A DNA stretch of 64,000 nucleotides, taken from Alphaproteobacteria bacterium. Lineage in GTDB: Bacteria > Pseudomonadota > Alphaproteobacteria > Micavibrionales > Micavibrionaceae. This document shows positions 51,659-60,507 of this stretch, piece by piece. Position 1 is the stretch's first letter, and every line of letters starts with the position of its first letter. The position numbers were made by a program, and so were the translations under genes. The stretch spans positions 1-64,000 of the forward strand of contig JAGRHC010000029.1 in assembly GCA_020445145.1 (NCBI GenBank), given 5' to 3'. The notes beneath the pieces are model-generated. The model had not been told where the DNA came from, made no database searches, and was given only the letters and a program-made list of their open reading frames with translations.

Positions 51659-52180
51659 ATGAGCGCAAGAGTCTCTTTTCTGGTTTTTCTGGTCTCTGGC
51701 TTGTTCGTTTTTTCACATACTGTTGTTTATGCTCAGACGGCCAGTTGTCCTGTCAGGTCTGAAGATACGCATGTTCGCAGTCAGGAAATTATCGATTATT
51801 ACAATAGTCTTGATATTGTTTTTCGTGGTATTCCGGTGCGGAGCGGTGGTGGGATGTTTGGATTTGAAGAGACGGTTTTTGAAGTGACAAGTCGTTATAA
51901 GGGCGTCGATCAAAAGGAAGTTGCTGTTACGCATTCTCCCGGAAAATATAGCAGGCAAGAGGGGCAAGAGGTTCTTGTTCGGGCGAAGCATGGGGATGAC
52001 GGCGTTTTGTATTCCGATCCGATTAATTGCCCGGATTACTACAACGATGAAGAGATTATGGGGATGGCTGTGAAGTGGCCCCGGTTGATTCCTGCGGTTA
52101 TTATTTTGGCTTTATCGCTTTTTCTGGCTTATAAGATTTTCCTTCGGGAGCGGAACAAAGTTTCACGACGGAAGGCTTAG
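51659..52180 (+). CDS. Exported protein with C-terminal membrane anchor, 173 aa
   Basis: From ATG 51659 (MSARVSFLVFLVSGLFVFSHT), signal peptide ending VVYAQ, then a periplasmic domain with two cysteines (ASCPVRSED and DPINCPDYYND) that may form a disulfide, and a terminal membrane helix (PAVIILALSLFLAYKIFL) with a basic tail. The pattern SLDIVFRGIPV...TVFEVTSRYKGVDQKEVAV resembles bacterial NTR/TIMP-like domains; this is tentative. It stands between sucA and thiE. Confidence 0.65.
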   Translation: MSARVSFLVFLVSGLFVFSHTVVYAQTASCPVRSEDTHVRSQEIIDYYNSLDIVFRGIPVRSGGGMFGFEETVFEVTSRYKGVDQKEVAVTHSPGKYSRQEGQEVLVRAKHGDDGVLYSDPINCPDYYNDEEIMGMAVKWPRLIPAVIILALSLFLAYKIFLRERNKVSRRKA

Positions 52181-52258
52181 GATTTTGTTTTCCGTCCGTT
52201 TTTCTCGGCGCTTTATATAAGCTTTGTTTTTTTGTGTTTCTACACTTAATATCGCGGC

Positions 52259-52909
52259 ATGACGCGTTTGGATTTTTCCGTTTATTTTGTTGTTGATCCG
52301 CAGTGTTGTGGGAGCCGTGCCGTTGAGGCGGTGGTTGAGGCTGCTGTGGCGGGTGGTGCGAGCATGGTGCAGCTTCGCGATAAGTCGGGGGATTTGTCGG
52401 AGGTTGAGCGCAGGGCACGGGCTGTGATGCGGGTTCTTGCGGGGACAGGGCTTCCGTTTTTGGTGAATGATTATGCGGATGTTGCAGCGGTGGTCGGGGC
52501 GCAGGGGGTTCATCTGGGGCAGGGGGATATGGCGCCGGAGCGGGCACGGGCGATTGTAGGAGACGCTGCGATTGTCGGGTGGACGGCGTTTTTGCCTGAG
52601 CATTTTTCCGCACTTGCCCCGGATGTGGTGGATTATGCGGGGACGGGGCCTTTTTATCCGACGTTGACCAAGCCGGGTAAGTCGGTTTTGGGGGCGGATG
52701 GATTTTCGGATTTGGTGGCTATGTCTCCGGTGCCGGTGGTCGGGATCGGGGGAATTGTTCCGGAGAATGCGGGGGCGGTGATCCGCGCCGGGGCGGCGGG
52801 CGTAGCGATGATGCGCGGGATTTCGGAGGCTTCTGATCCGGCGCAGGCGGCGAGGAATTATTTGCTGGCGGTGGAGGCTGCGCGGCGGGATGTGCGGTTG
52901 GTGGGATGA
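52259..52909 (+). CDS. thiE: Thiamine-phosphate synthase
   Basis: Joins HMP-diphosphate and thiazole phosphate to thiamine monophosphate. 216 residues: MVQLRDKSGDLSEVERRA, LVNDYADVAAVVGAQGVHLGQ, VGWTAF-like turn and GTGPFYPTLTKPGK are family motifs. First gene of a thiEDL operon with 4-bp overlaps. No TPP riboswitch could be seen in the 78 bp upstream. Confidence 0.95.
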   Translation: MTRLDFSVYFVVDPQCCGSRAVEAVVEAAVAGGASMVQLRDKSGDLSEVERRARAVMRVLAGTGLPFLVNDYADVAAVVGAQGVHLGQGDMAPERARAIVGDAAIVGWTAFLPEHFSALAPDVVDYAGTGPFYPTLTKPGKSVLGADGFSDLVAMSPVPVVGIGGIVPENAGAVIRAGAAGVAMMRGISEASDPAQAARNYLLAVEAARRDVRLVG

Positions 52910-53706
52910 ATATTCCGAATGTCCTTAGTATTGCGGGGTCTGATCCGTCCGGCGGGGCGGGGTTGCAGGCTGATTTGAAGACGTTCGGGGCGCTTGGTGC
53001 GTACGGGATGGCGGCTGTTACGGCTTTGACGGCGCAGAATACGCAAGGGGTGCGAGGGTGGGAAGAGGTGTCGCCTGTTTTTGTGGCGGATCAGTTGTGC
53101 GCTGTGTTTGATGATGTCCGGGTGGACGCGGTGAAGATCGGGATGCTTGGGAGCGCCGGGGTGGTTGAGGCTGTGGCGGAGGTTTTGGCGCGGTATAAGC
53201 CGCCTTGTGTGGTGCTTGATCCGGTGATGGTGGCGACGAGCGGGGATTCTCTGGTTGCGGCGGATGCCGTGGCGGCGATGAAGGATTGCCTTATTCCGCT
53301 TTGCGATGTGTTGACGCCGAATATTCCGGAAGGTGAGAAGTTGCTGCGGAAGAGTGTGATGGATATGGAGGATGCGGCGCGGGATTTGCTCGCTTTGGGG
53401 GCGGACTGTGTTTATCTCAAGGGCGGGCATTTGAAGGGCGCTGTGGCGCGGGATGTGCTGGCTTTTCGGGGTGGTCATGTTGAAGTTTTCGAGGCGGCGC
53501 GGCTGGACGTCGGGGCGCTTCATGGGACGGGGTGTACGCTTTCTTCGGCGCTGGCGGTTTTCTTGGCGAAAGGGTTTCCTGTGGCTGAGGCGGCGCGGCT
53601 GGCGAAGGATTTTGTTTATGGGGCGATTGTTGCGGCGTCTCACGTTGATGTGGGGGGCGGCGCGCGACCTTTGCATCATTTTTATCGTGTGGAGGGGCGA
53701 GGATGA
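52906..53706 (+). CDS. thiD: HMP/HMP-phosphate kinase
   Basis: Phosphorylates hydroxymethylpyrimidine to the diphosphate used by ThiE. 266 residues: IAGSDPSGGAGLQADLKTFG, NTQGVRG, ADLKTF, LDPVMVATSGDSL and the anion-hole GTGCTLSSALAVFLAKG with the catalytic cysteine. Overlaps thiE by 4 bp and thiL by 4 bp. Confidence 0.95.
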   Translation: MNIPNVLSIAGSDPSGGAGLQADLKTFGALGAYGMAAVTALTAQNTQGVRGWEEVSPVFVADQLCAVFDDVRVDAVKIGMLGSAGVVEAVAEVLARYKPPCVVLDPVMVATSGDSLVAADAVAAMKDCLIPLCDVLTPNIPEGEKLLRKSVMDMEDAARDLLALGADCVYLKGGHLKGAVARDVLAFRGGHVEVFEAARLDVGALHGTGCTLSSALAVFLAKGFPVAEAARLAKDFVYGAIVAASHVDVGGGARPLHHFYRVEGRG

Positions 53707-54689
53707 ACGAATTTGATATGATCGAGAAATATTTTCTGCCTCTGACGATGGGACAGGCCGGGCCGGCGGGGTTGCGGGATGATGCGGCTATTTTGACTGT
53801 ACCTGCCGGGCGTGATCTGGTGGTGAGCAGTGATACGCTGAATGAAGGTGTGCATTTTCTGAGCGGGGATACGCCGGAGAATATTGCGCGCAAGGTTATT
53901 CGGGTGAATTTATCTGATCTGGCGGCGATGGGGGCTGATCCGCTTTGTTATCAGCTTAATCTTGCCTTTCCAGAGCGGCCGGGGACGAATTGGCTCGAGC
54001 GGTTTACCGGGGCTTTGATGGAAAATCAGAAGGCTTATGAGATTTATTGTTCCGGCGGGGATACGACTTCGATTCTGGGGGGGGTGATGTCGATTTCTGT
54101 GACGGTGATGGGGACGGTTCCTTCCGGGAAAGCTGTGCGGCGCGGAGGGGCGAAGGGTGGCGATCTTCTGGTTATGACGGGGCCTGTCGGGGATGCGGCT
54201 TTGGGACTTAAGATTTTACAGGAGCGTGATTTCGAGAAGAAGGCGGCGATGGGGCAGGCCTGTCCTTATGCCTTGCAGCGGTGCAGGCGACCGGAGCCTC
54301 GGGTCGATGCGGCGGCATTGGTGCGGGAATACGCCCATGCGGCGGTTGATATTTCGGATGGTGTATTGGCTGATATTGGTCATATTTGCGAGGCTTCCGG
54401 GTTAGGGGCATATTTGTCTTTGGGGGGATTTCGGTATTCAAAAGACGTACGGCATGCTTTGCGGGAAGAGTATATTACGATTCAGGACATATTGGGCGGT
54501 GGCGATGATTATGAACTTGCCTTGGCGGTGCCGGAGAGGAATGTTGAGACTCTTTTGGAGGGGCTTCGAAAACTTAATTTAAGTCCGTTTGTTGCGGGGG
54601 TTTTTGAAAGTGATATTTCAGGTGTGCATGTTTTCGATACGGATGGGTTTGAGGTCAAAATCGAGACGACCGGGTGGGTTCATTTTTAG
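53703..54689 (+). CDS. thiL: Thiamine-monophosphate kinase
   Basis: Makes thiamine diphosphate, the SucA cofactor, from thiamine phosphate. 328 residues: LRDDAAILTVPAGRDLVVSSDT, LSDLAAMGADPL, YCSGGDTTSILG, MTGPVGDAALGLKI, DISDGVLADIGHICEASGLG and GGDDYELALAVPE, all characteristic of ThiL. Third gene of the operon, ending 138 bp before sucB. Confidence 0.95.
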   Translation: MNEFDMIEKYFLPLTMGQAGPAGLRDDAAILTVPAGRDLVVSSDTLNEGVHFLSGDTPENIARKVIRVNLSDLAAMGADPLCYQLNLAFPERPGTNWLERFTGALMENQKAYEIYCSGGDTTSILGGVMSISVTVMGTVPSGKAVRRGGAKGGDLLVMTGPVGDAALGLKILQERDFEKKAAMGQACPYALQRCRRPEPRVDAAALVREYAHAAVDISDGVLADIGHICEASGLGAYLSLGGFRYSKDVRHALREEYITIQDILGGGDDYELALAVPERNVETLLEGLRKLNLSPFVAGVFESDISGVHVFDTDGFEVKIETTGWVHF

Positions 54690-54827
54690 GACGGGTTTGT
54701 ACGTCTGAGAAAAACTCTCTTTTTCTTTATTCTCTTTGCGTTTCCTTTCATTTCCCCCTTGCGCTCGGGGGCGGCAGGGGGTATGAAAACGACAAGGAAA
54801 ACATTCGTAATTGAAGAGATATAAACC

Positions 54828-56066
54828 ATGACGCAAATTATCGTTCCGACACTTGGCGAATCCGTAGCCGAGGCAACTGTATCGCAATGGCTTAAGAAAG
54901 AAGGCGAGGCTGTGAAGGCTGATGAGCCTGTGGTAGAGCTTGAGACCGACAAGGTGACTTTGGAAGTCGGGGCGCCTGCTGACGGTGTGATTGTGAAGAT
55001 TGCTGTTGGCGAAGGTGAGAGCGTTGAAGTTGGTGCTATCCTCGGTATTCTGGAGGCTGGTGCGGTTGCGAATGATACGAAGAAAGCGGACGCTCCGGCT
55101 GCTGCGGCTCCTGCGAAGGCGGCTGCGCCTGAGAAAACGGCTGAAGCGGTTGATGCGCCGAAGCTTTCTCCGGCTGTCCGTAAGATGATTAATGATAATA
55201 ATCTGGATGCGTCTAAAATTCCGGCAAGTGGAAAAGATGGCCGTCTGAGCAAGGAAGATGTTCAGAATTATCTGGCAAAGGGCGCTGCCGGTGCGAAATC
55301 TGCTCCGACGCCACAAACTTCTCCTGCTATGGCTGCTGCGCCGGCGAAGCCACGGGAGATTGGTCCTCGTGAAGAGCGCGTGAAGATGACCAAGCTGCGG
55401 CAGGTGATCGCGCGCCGCTTGAAAGAGGCTCAGAACACGGCTGCGATGCTGACGACCTTTAATGAGGTTGATATGGGTCCGGTGATGGCGCTGCGCAATG
55501 AATACAAGGATGTGTTCGAGAAGAAACACGGGATCAAGCTTGGTTTTATGTCCTTCTTTGTGAAGGCGGTTATTCAGGCGCTTAAAGATTTCCCGGCTTT
55601 GAATGCGGAGATTTCCGGCGATGATATCATTTACAAAAATTACTATGATATCGGCGTTGCGGTTTCTACGCCGCAAGGTCTGGTGGTTCCGGTTTTGCGT
55701 GATGCGGACCAGATGAGCATGGCCGAGATTGAGGCGAAGATTGTTGATCTGGGTGCACGCGCGCGTGATGGCAAGCTGTCGATGGATGAGATGGTTGGCG
55801 GGACTTACACGATCACCAATGGCGGTGTGTTCGGTTCGTTGATGTCGACGCCGATTTTGAATACACCGCAATCCGGTATTCTCGGGATGCATTCGATCCA
55901 GAAGCGCCCGGTCGTTGACAAGAGCGGCGCGATTGTCGTGAAGCCGATGATGTATCTGGCGCAATCCTATGACCACCGTATTGTTGATGGCCGTGAAGCT
56001 GTGAGCTCACTGGTTCGGGTGAAGCAGGCGATCGAAGACCCTCAGCGTTTGCTTCTGGATGTCTAA
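54828..56066 (+). CDS. sucB: Dihydrolipoyl succinyltransferase (2-oxoglutarate dehydrogenase E2)
   Basis: Core of the 2-oxoglutarate dehydrogenase complex. 412 residues: N-terminal lipoyl domain (residues 1-77) with the lipoylated lysine in [11 protein letters not shown]; Ala/Lys/Pro-rich linker; peripheral subunit-binding domain ([20 protein letters not shown]); and catalytic domain ending [18 protein letters not shown] with the His-x3-Asp active site. It continues to the bidirectional terminator at 56068. Confidence 0.97.
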   Translation: MTQIIVPTLGESVAEATVSQWLKKEGEAVKADEPVVELETDKVTLEVGAPADGVIVKIAVGEGESVEVGAILGILEAGAVANDTKKADAPAAAAPAKAAAPEKTAEAVDAPKLSPAVRKMINDNNLDASKIPASGKDGRLSKEDVQNYLAKGAAGAKSAPTPQTSPAMAAAPAKPREIGPREERVKMTKLRQVIARRLKEAQNTAAMLTTFNEVDMGPVMALRNEYKDVFEKKHGIKLGFMSFFVKAVIQALKDFPALNAEISGDDIIYKNYYDIGVAVSTPQGLVVPVLRDADQMSMAEIEAKIVDLGARARDGKLSMDEMVGGTYTITNGGVFGSLMSTPILNTPQSGILGMHSIQKRPVVDKSGAIVVKPMMYLAQSYDHRIVDGREAVSSLVRVKQAIEDPQRLLLDV

Positions 56067-56067
56067 T

Positions 56068-56098
56068 AAAAAAGCCTCTGAGAAGAGGCTTTTTCTTT
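56068..56098. terminator. Bidirectional terminator after sucB
   Basis: AGCCTCT-GAGA-AGAGGCT stem flanked by A-run on the left and T-run on the right, so it terminates sucB rightward and the minus-strand SEC-C remnant leftward. Confidence 0.85.
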
Positions 56099-56113
56099 AT
56101 GTGCTATTTGATT

Positions 56114-56312
56114 TTAGCGGCGATATTCATGGCGGTTTGCCCCGTCAAATTTTCCTGATTTGAGGCAGCATTTCTTGAAATAATTTTCCTGAATTGCAGG
56201 GGCACAGATCGTTTCGGCCAAGTTTTTCGAAGAGCTCTTTGTTTCCGTGGACGATCCGGTCTCCTTTCTTTACGTGTGTTTCAGAAGGGTAGCCTTTACG
56301 TCTTTTGCTCAT
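56114..56312 (-). pseudogene. SEC-C metal-binding protein with an internal frameshift
   Basis: From ATG 56312 the frame reads [18 protein letters not shown] and later [14 protein letters not shown]. It then needs a +1 step, near TTATTTCAAG at about 56168-56177, to continue [20 protein letters not shown] to TAA at 56114-56116. Together these give [13 protein letters not shown], the exact SEC-C zinc motif (C-x-C-x8-CC). In the unshifted frame the protein stops at 56145 without the second cysteine pair. One extra base explains it: a real pseudogene, a sequencing error, or conceivably programmed frameshifting. Confidence 0.7.
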
Positions 56313-56427
56313 CCGCTCAAAAGCTAAACTGGTTTTGGTCTCGTTTTGTCATGATACACCTCCATTTTTTGATCAATCAGAGATGGACGTTTTTATCATA
56401 CTCTATTTTGTGGTGCAGCCTATTTTT

Positions 56428-57564
56428 TTACGGTGTATGTTCGTTTTCCGGCAAGGTGTGGCCGTTCAGGATTTTCTGGAATCCTTGATAGAGCGGTAAG
56501 CTCTCGTAATGGATAGCGTTGTGCTTGGAAAGCGTTTGCATGGCGTGGCGGACGTCTTGGGATTCCGGCACGTGGTTCTCGGTATAATATAATTCCTCAA
56601 TTCCGACATAGGCCAGATCAAGCTGGCGTCCGGAAGAGGGGATGAAGTTGGCGAGGATTTTGCCGTTTTCCAGCTTCATTCCGTGTTGCGCGGCGACCAT
56701 GGCGATGTGAATGACCGGGTCGAGTGTGAAGTGGTAATGGGCGTCTTTGAATTTTTCCGTCATGCGCGTCCCTTCGATTTCATCAAATCCCGGCGGGTAG
56801 CTGTCTTGTGCGTGGAGATAGAAATACTCTCCGGTTTCGACGGAGCGGGCGCGGGCGATGACGCGGCGCACGTTGTTTTCCTTGTCGAGAAAATGCTTGG
56901 GATCTTGTTGGTAGGCTTGCAGTTCTGCAGGGGTCAGGATTTCAACAGGATGCTGCGGTTTTGGTCTTTGGTCCGGCGGTAGCCCGGTGACGAGAATGCT
57001 GACCTTTTTCTTTTCCGGGTCAACAACATAGATGGGGATTTGCGCTGCGCGAGCCAAGGGCAGGCAGAGATCGTTCCAGAGATCGGCGCGTTCTTGTGTC
57101 CACGGATTGACTTCGTCGTTTTCGTCTTTGGCGCCCGGCATACTGTCGGCGTCCAGGAAAATTGCCTCGACGCCGCGCATGATTGCAGATTTCATGCAGT
57201 TCCCGCATAACGGGGTATTACATCCAAGTAAAACATTACCGGGCATGCGGTAGAGGGCGCGGAATTCTCCGTGTACGGTCGGGTTTCCGTCTCCTACTGT
57301 ATCGTGGGAGGTGTAGCCGGCGCGGCGCAAGTTTTTCAGTATTTTGTTTGCCAGAGAGAGGTAAGTTTTATGTTCTTCATTTTGGGTGTAAGTGGTTGCG
57401 CCGACCAGATATTTGTGATGATGGCTGTTGGCGGATTTTTTACGGCTTCTTAAAATGAGTTTACAGGCGATATCGATGAATTCATCGCGAGAAAGCTGGC
57501 TGAGGATTGTTTGCGTTGTCAAACCGGAGGGCTCCGTGGTTGTCGATGGAAAGGGCAGAAGCAT
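56428..57564 (-). CDS. Cytidine-deaminase-like zinc protein, 378 aa
   Basis: A large protein with a deaminase-type zinc site: TVHGEFRALYR (His-x-Glu) followed ~14 residues later by NTPLCGNCMKSAIMRG (P-x-C-x-x-C), the CDA-fold pattern. The N-terminal ~60 residues and the C-terminal ~250 residues are not recognised; the latter contains LPPDQRPKPQHPVEIL and a helical tail. The catalytic glutamate is present. Start ATG 57564 is preferred over a GTG one codon upstream. It could be a nucleotide or tRNA/RNA-modifying deaminase, but no subfamily is clear. Confidence 0.65.
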   Translation of the reverse strand: MLLPFPSTTTEPSGLTTQTILSQLSRDEFIDIACKLILRSRKKSANSHHHKYLVGATTYTQNEEHKTYLSLANKILKNLRRAGYTSHDTVGDGNPTVHGEFRALYRMPGNVLLGCNTPLCGNCMKSAIMRGVEAIFLDADSMPGAKDENDEVNPWTQERADLWNDLCLPLARAAQIPIYVVDPEKKKVSILVTGLPPDQRPKPQHPVEILTPAELQAYQQDPKHFLDKENNVRRVIARARSVETGEYFYLHAQDSYPPGFDEIEGTRMTEKFKDAHYHFTLDPVIHIAMVAAQHGMKLENGKILANFIPSSGRQLDLAYVGIEELYYTENHVPESQDVRHAMQTLSKHNAIHYESLPLYQGFQKILNGHTLPENEHTP

Positions 57565-57718
57565 CACTGTCGATCAATCATAATTTACGCAAGTCTCATT
57601 TTTCTAATATTAAACAGCATAAAAATAAAGAAATCTTTTATGCGGGCCTTGTTATTGCGGTAGGGCGGGATTAAGAATAGGGACGAAATTTAACTGAAAA
57701 GACAAGGTGTAAGCGAAA

Positions 57719-59107
57719 ATGTCCGAGAAATTTGATGTGATTGTGATTGGTGCCGGTCCTGGCGGCTATGTGGCGGCGATCCGCGCGGCACAGCTTGGTA
57801 TGAAGACGGCTTGTATCGAGAAGCGCAAGACGCTCGGCGGGACGTGTCTCAATATCGGGTGTATTCCCTCGAAGGCTTTGCTTTGTGCTTCGGAGAAGTA
57901 TGAGGATGCGGCGCATCATATGGGCGATATGGGGATCAAGGTTTCGCCGAAGCTGGATTTGAAGGCGATGATGAAGCACAAGGACTCTGTGGTTGACTCC
58001 AATACCAAGGGGATCGAGTTTCTGTTCAAGAAGAACAAGATTACGCGCATTGAAGGGGCTGCGGAGATTGTCGAGGCCGGTAAGGTTAAGGTTGGTAAGG
58101 ACACTTACGCGGCGGACAATATTATTATTGCGACGGGGTCGGATGTGATTTCTCTGCCCGGGATCAAGATTGATGAGAAGCAGATTGTCTCTTCGACGGG
58201 TGCGCTGGAGCTTTCTTCTGTGCCGAAGGAGATGGTCGTGATCGGCGGCGGCGTGATCGGGCTGGAGCTTGGGACGGTTTGGCGCCGGTTGGGTGCGAAG
58301 GTTACGGTGATTGAATTTATGGACAATATCCTGCCCGGCATGGATGGGGAGGTTCGTAAAGAGTCACTCAAGATCTTCAAGAAGCAGGGGATTGAATTTA
58401 TGCTCTCCAGCAAGGTGACGGGGGCGAAAACATCTGCGAAAGGTGTTGAGCTTACGGTTGAGCCTGCGGCGGGTGGCAAGGCCGAGACGGTCAAGGCTGA
58501 CGTTGTTTTGATGGCGATCGGGCGGAAGGCTTATACGGACGGTCTGGGGCTGGATAAGGTTGGTGTTCAGCTTGATGAGCGCGGGCGGATTGTTACGGAT
58601 GAATTCTTTGAAACTTCGGTTGAGGGGATTTTTGCGATTGGAGATGCGATCAAGGGGCCTATGCTGGCACACAAGGCGGAAGACGAAGGGGTTATTCTGG
58701 CTGAGTTGCTGGCGGGCGAGTCCGGGCATATTGATTATGATATGGTTCCGGGTGTTGTTTATACGTGGCCGGAGATTGCGACCGTGGGTAAGACTGAAGA
58801 GCAGCTTAAGGATGCCGGGATAGCTTACAATGTCGGGAAGTTTCCGTTTATGGCGAATGGCCGTGCGCGCGCGATGAATGCGGTTGACGGGTTTGTCAAA
58901 ATTCTGGCTTGCGCGAAGACGGACCGGGTTTTGGGCGCTCATATGGTGGGGCCGAATGTCGGTGAGTTGATTTCCGAGGTTGTTACGGTCATGGAGTTTG
59001 ATGGCTGTGCCGAGGATATCGCGCGGACCTGTCATGCGCACCCGACTTTGAGCGAAGTTGTGAAGGAAGCGGCGCTTGCGGTGCATAAGCGGCCAATTCA
59101 TATTTAG
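57719..59107 (+). CDS. lpd: Dihydrolipoyl dehydrogenase (E3)
   Basis: Flavoprotein that reoxidises the lipoyl group of 2-oxoglutarate dehydrogenase and similar complexes. 462 residues: FAD-binding VIVIGAGPGGYVAAIRAAQ, redox-active GGTCLNIGCIPSKALL (Cys-x4-Cys), NAD-binding VVIGGGVIGLELGTVW, and C-terminal CHAHPTLSEVVKEAAL (active-site His-Glu). Start ATG 57719. It is separated from sucB by two unrelated minus-strand genes. Confidence 0.97.
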   Translation: MSEKFDVIVIGAGPGGYVAAIRAAQLGMKTACIEKRKTLGGTCLNIGCIPSKALLCASEKYEDAAHHMGDMGIKVSPKLDLKAMMKHKDSVVDSNTKGIEFLFKKNKITRIEGAAEIVEAGKVKVGKDTYAADNIIIATGSDVISLPGIKIDEKQIVSSTGALELSSVPKEMVVIGGGVIGLELGTVWRRLGAKVTVIEFMDNILPGMDGEVRKESLKIFKKQGIEFMLSSKVTGAKTSAKGVELTVEPAAGGKAETVKADVVLMAIGRKAYTDGLGLDKVGVQLDERGRIVTDEFFETSVEGIFAIGDAIKGPMLAHKAEDEGVILAELLAGESGHIDYDMVPGVVYTWPEIATVGKTEEQLKDAGIAYNVGKFPFMANGRARAMNAVDGFVKILACAKTDRVLGAHMVGPNVGELISEVVTVMEFDGCAEDIARTCHAHPTLSEVVKEAALAVHKRPIHI

Positions 59108-59110
59108 GTC

Positions 59111-60049
59111 TTAAGCCCTTGGGTGCGCATTTTTGTAGATGCGCATCAATTCTTCCGCGTTGATTTCGGTGTAGCGCTGGGTTGTGCTTAGGGAGGCATG
59201 GCCGAGGAGTTCTTGTATCTGGCGCAGGTTTGCGCCGTTTTGCAGGAGGTGCGTGGCGAAGCTGTGGCGCAGGGCGTGGGGGGTTGCCGTTTCCGGCAGG
59301 CCTAGCGTTGCTCTGAGGTCGCGCATGGCTTTTTGGGCGACGCCTTGATTGAGCCGTTGGCCGCGGGCACCGATGAAAACGGGTCGTGTTGAGTCTTGCG
59401 GGAATGGATTTACGTTCAGATAGTTATTCAGAGTCTGTTCGATGATGGGAAGGACCGGGACCTGGCGCTCTTTGTTGCCCTTGCCGCAGACGCGCAGGAA
59501 TTCGTTACGGGGCAGGTCTTCGATGTTGAGAGACAGGGCTTCGTCGATCCGCAGGCCGCAGCCGTAGAGGAGCAGGAAGAGGGCCGTGTTGCGCGCGGCG
59601 ATCCAGTCCTGTTTTTCCTGAAGGCCGGCGTTTTCAATGAGTTCGAAGGCTTGGGATTCCGGGAGTGGCTTGGGGAGTTTGTGCGGCAGTTTTGGGCTGC
59701 GGATGGCCGAGATGGCGGCGTTGTGGGCGATGCCCTGTTTATCCAACCAGTGGAGGAAGTTTTTCAGGCCTGAGAGCGAGCGGGCGCGGCTGGCGTTTCC
59801 TGCGCCGTCCATGGCTTTGCGAGATAGCCAACTGCGGAAGTCGCGGATGTTGGCGTTGGCTATTGTTTTTATGGATGGCGGGAGGCCGGTGTGGTCGTTT
59901 GTGAACTGGATGTATTGGCTGAGGTCTGAGGTGTAGGCGCGGAGGGTGTGGCGCGATACGTTTTTCTCGTGTTGCAGGTAGTCCTGCCAGTCTTGCAGGC
60001 TTTTTTGAAGGTCCGGGGCGCAGAGGGTGAGGATGTGGCGTTTTATTGT
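59111..60049 (-). CDS. xerC: Tyrosine recombinase XerC
   Basis: Resolves chromosome dimers at dif with XerD. About 312 residues from ATG 60049 (MTIKRHILTLCAPDLQ). SAM-like N-terminal domain (YLQHEKNVSRHTLRAYTSDL), then catalytic residues: Arg in LYGCGLRIDEALSL, Lys in CGKGNKERQVPV, H-x-x-R in ATPHALRHSFATHLL, His in LLGHASLSTTQRYT and the nucleophile Tyr in the same segment. The adjacent DUF484 gene is the usual partner. Confidence 0.93.
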   Translation of the reverse strand, partial: TIKRHILTLCAPDLQKSLQDWQDYLQHEKNVSRHTLRAYTSDLSQYIQFTNDHTGLPPSIKTIANANIRDFRSWLSRKAMDGAGNASRARSLSGLKNFLHWLDKQGIAHNAAISAIRSPKLPHKLPKPLPESQAFELIENAGLQEKQDWIAARNTALFLLLYGCGLRIDEALSLNIEDLPRNEFLRVCGKGNKERQVPVLPIIEQTLNNYLNVNPFPQDSTRPVFIGARGQRLNQGVAQKAMRDLRATLGLPETATPHALRHSFATHLLQNGANLRQIQELLGHASLSTTQRYTEINAEELMRIYKNAHPRA

Positions 60050-60129
60050 CATATAAAAAACTTGTCTCAAGTTCTTTGATATTATACTTTTTTGTCTTTG
60101 ATTTACAATTGCTAAGCGGGGTGTTTCTT

Positions 60130-60495
60130 ATGACTGATGACGAGCGTATGGAGCGTGATTTAAGGGCGGGCATACATAGTATTTGTTCTCGGTTCAGGTC
60201 GCTTGGTTTGAATTATGCTAAAACGAGAGACTTGACTGAGGGAAGTGGAATCTTGGGGGCTACATCTTCCGGGCAAGCTGTTCATGTTGTTCGCATCGTT
60301 GATTTAGGCGGGCAATTAGGTGTTAAGCCAAAGGTTAGATCAGCGTTTTTTCGTTCTGTTACCAGCGATAGTGGTGTTCGTTATGAATTCTTAATGGCTG
60401 AGGATGGTGTCGCGCCGAGCGTGGATTCATTCCGCGCTGCATATTCTGCGTTAACAGTTGAGGATGCTCTTAGTTTTTGTTGTCGTAATTTTTAG
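60130..60495 (+). CDS. Hypothetical protein, 121 aa
   Basis: Not recognised. Start ATG 60130 (MTDDERMERDLRAGIHSICS) is preferred over an in-frame GTG at 60046, which would put a hydrophobic string in front and overlap the xerC start. Soluble, mixed alpha/beta, two cysteine pairs (SICSRF, CCRNF). It lies divergently between xerC and DUF484, normally neighbours. Confidence 0.6.
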   Translation: MTDDERMERDLRAGIHSICSRFRSLGLNYAKTRDLTEGSGILGATSSGQAVHVVRIVDLGGQLGVKPKVRSAFFRSVTSDSGVRYEFLMAEDGVAPSVDSFRAAYSALTVEDALSFCCRNF

Positions 60496-60507
60496 GTATT
60501 GGATTTT

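Noticed and set aside
52181-52258. TPP riboswitch before thiE
   Set aside because: The 78-bp space lacks the conserved CUGAGA and other thi-box sequences.
54618-55976. 452-codon minus-strand ORF opposite sucB
   Set aside because: Antisense shadow with no domain; the lipoyl and catalytic motifs are on the plus strand.
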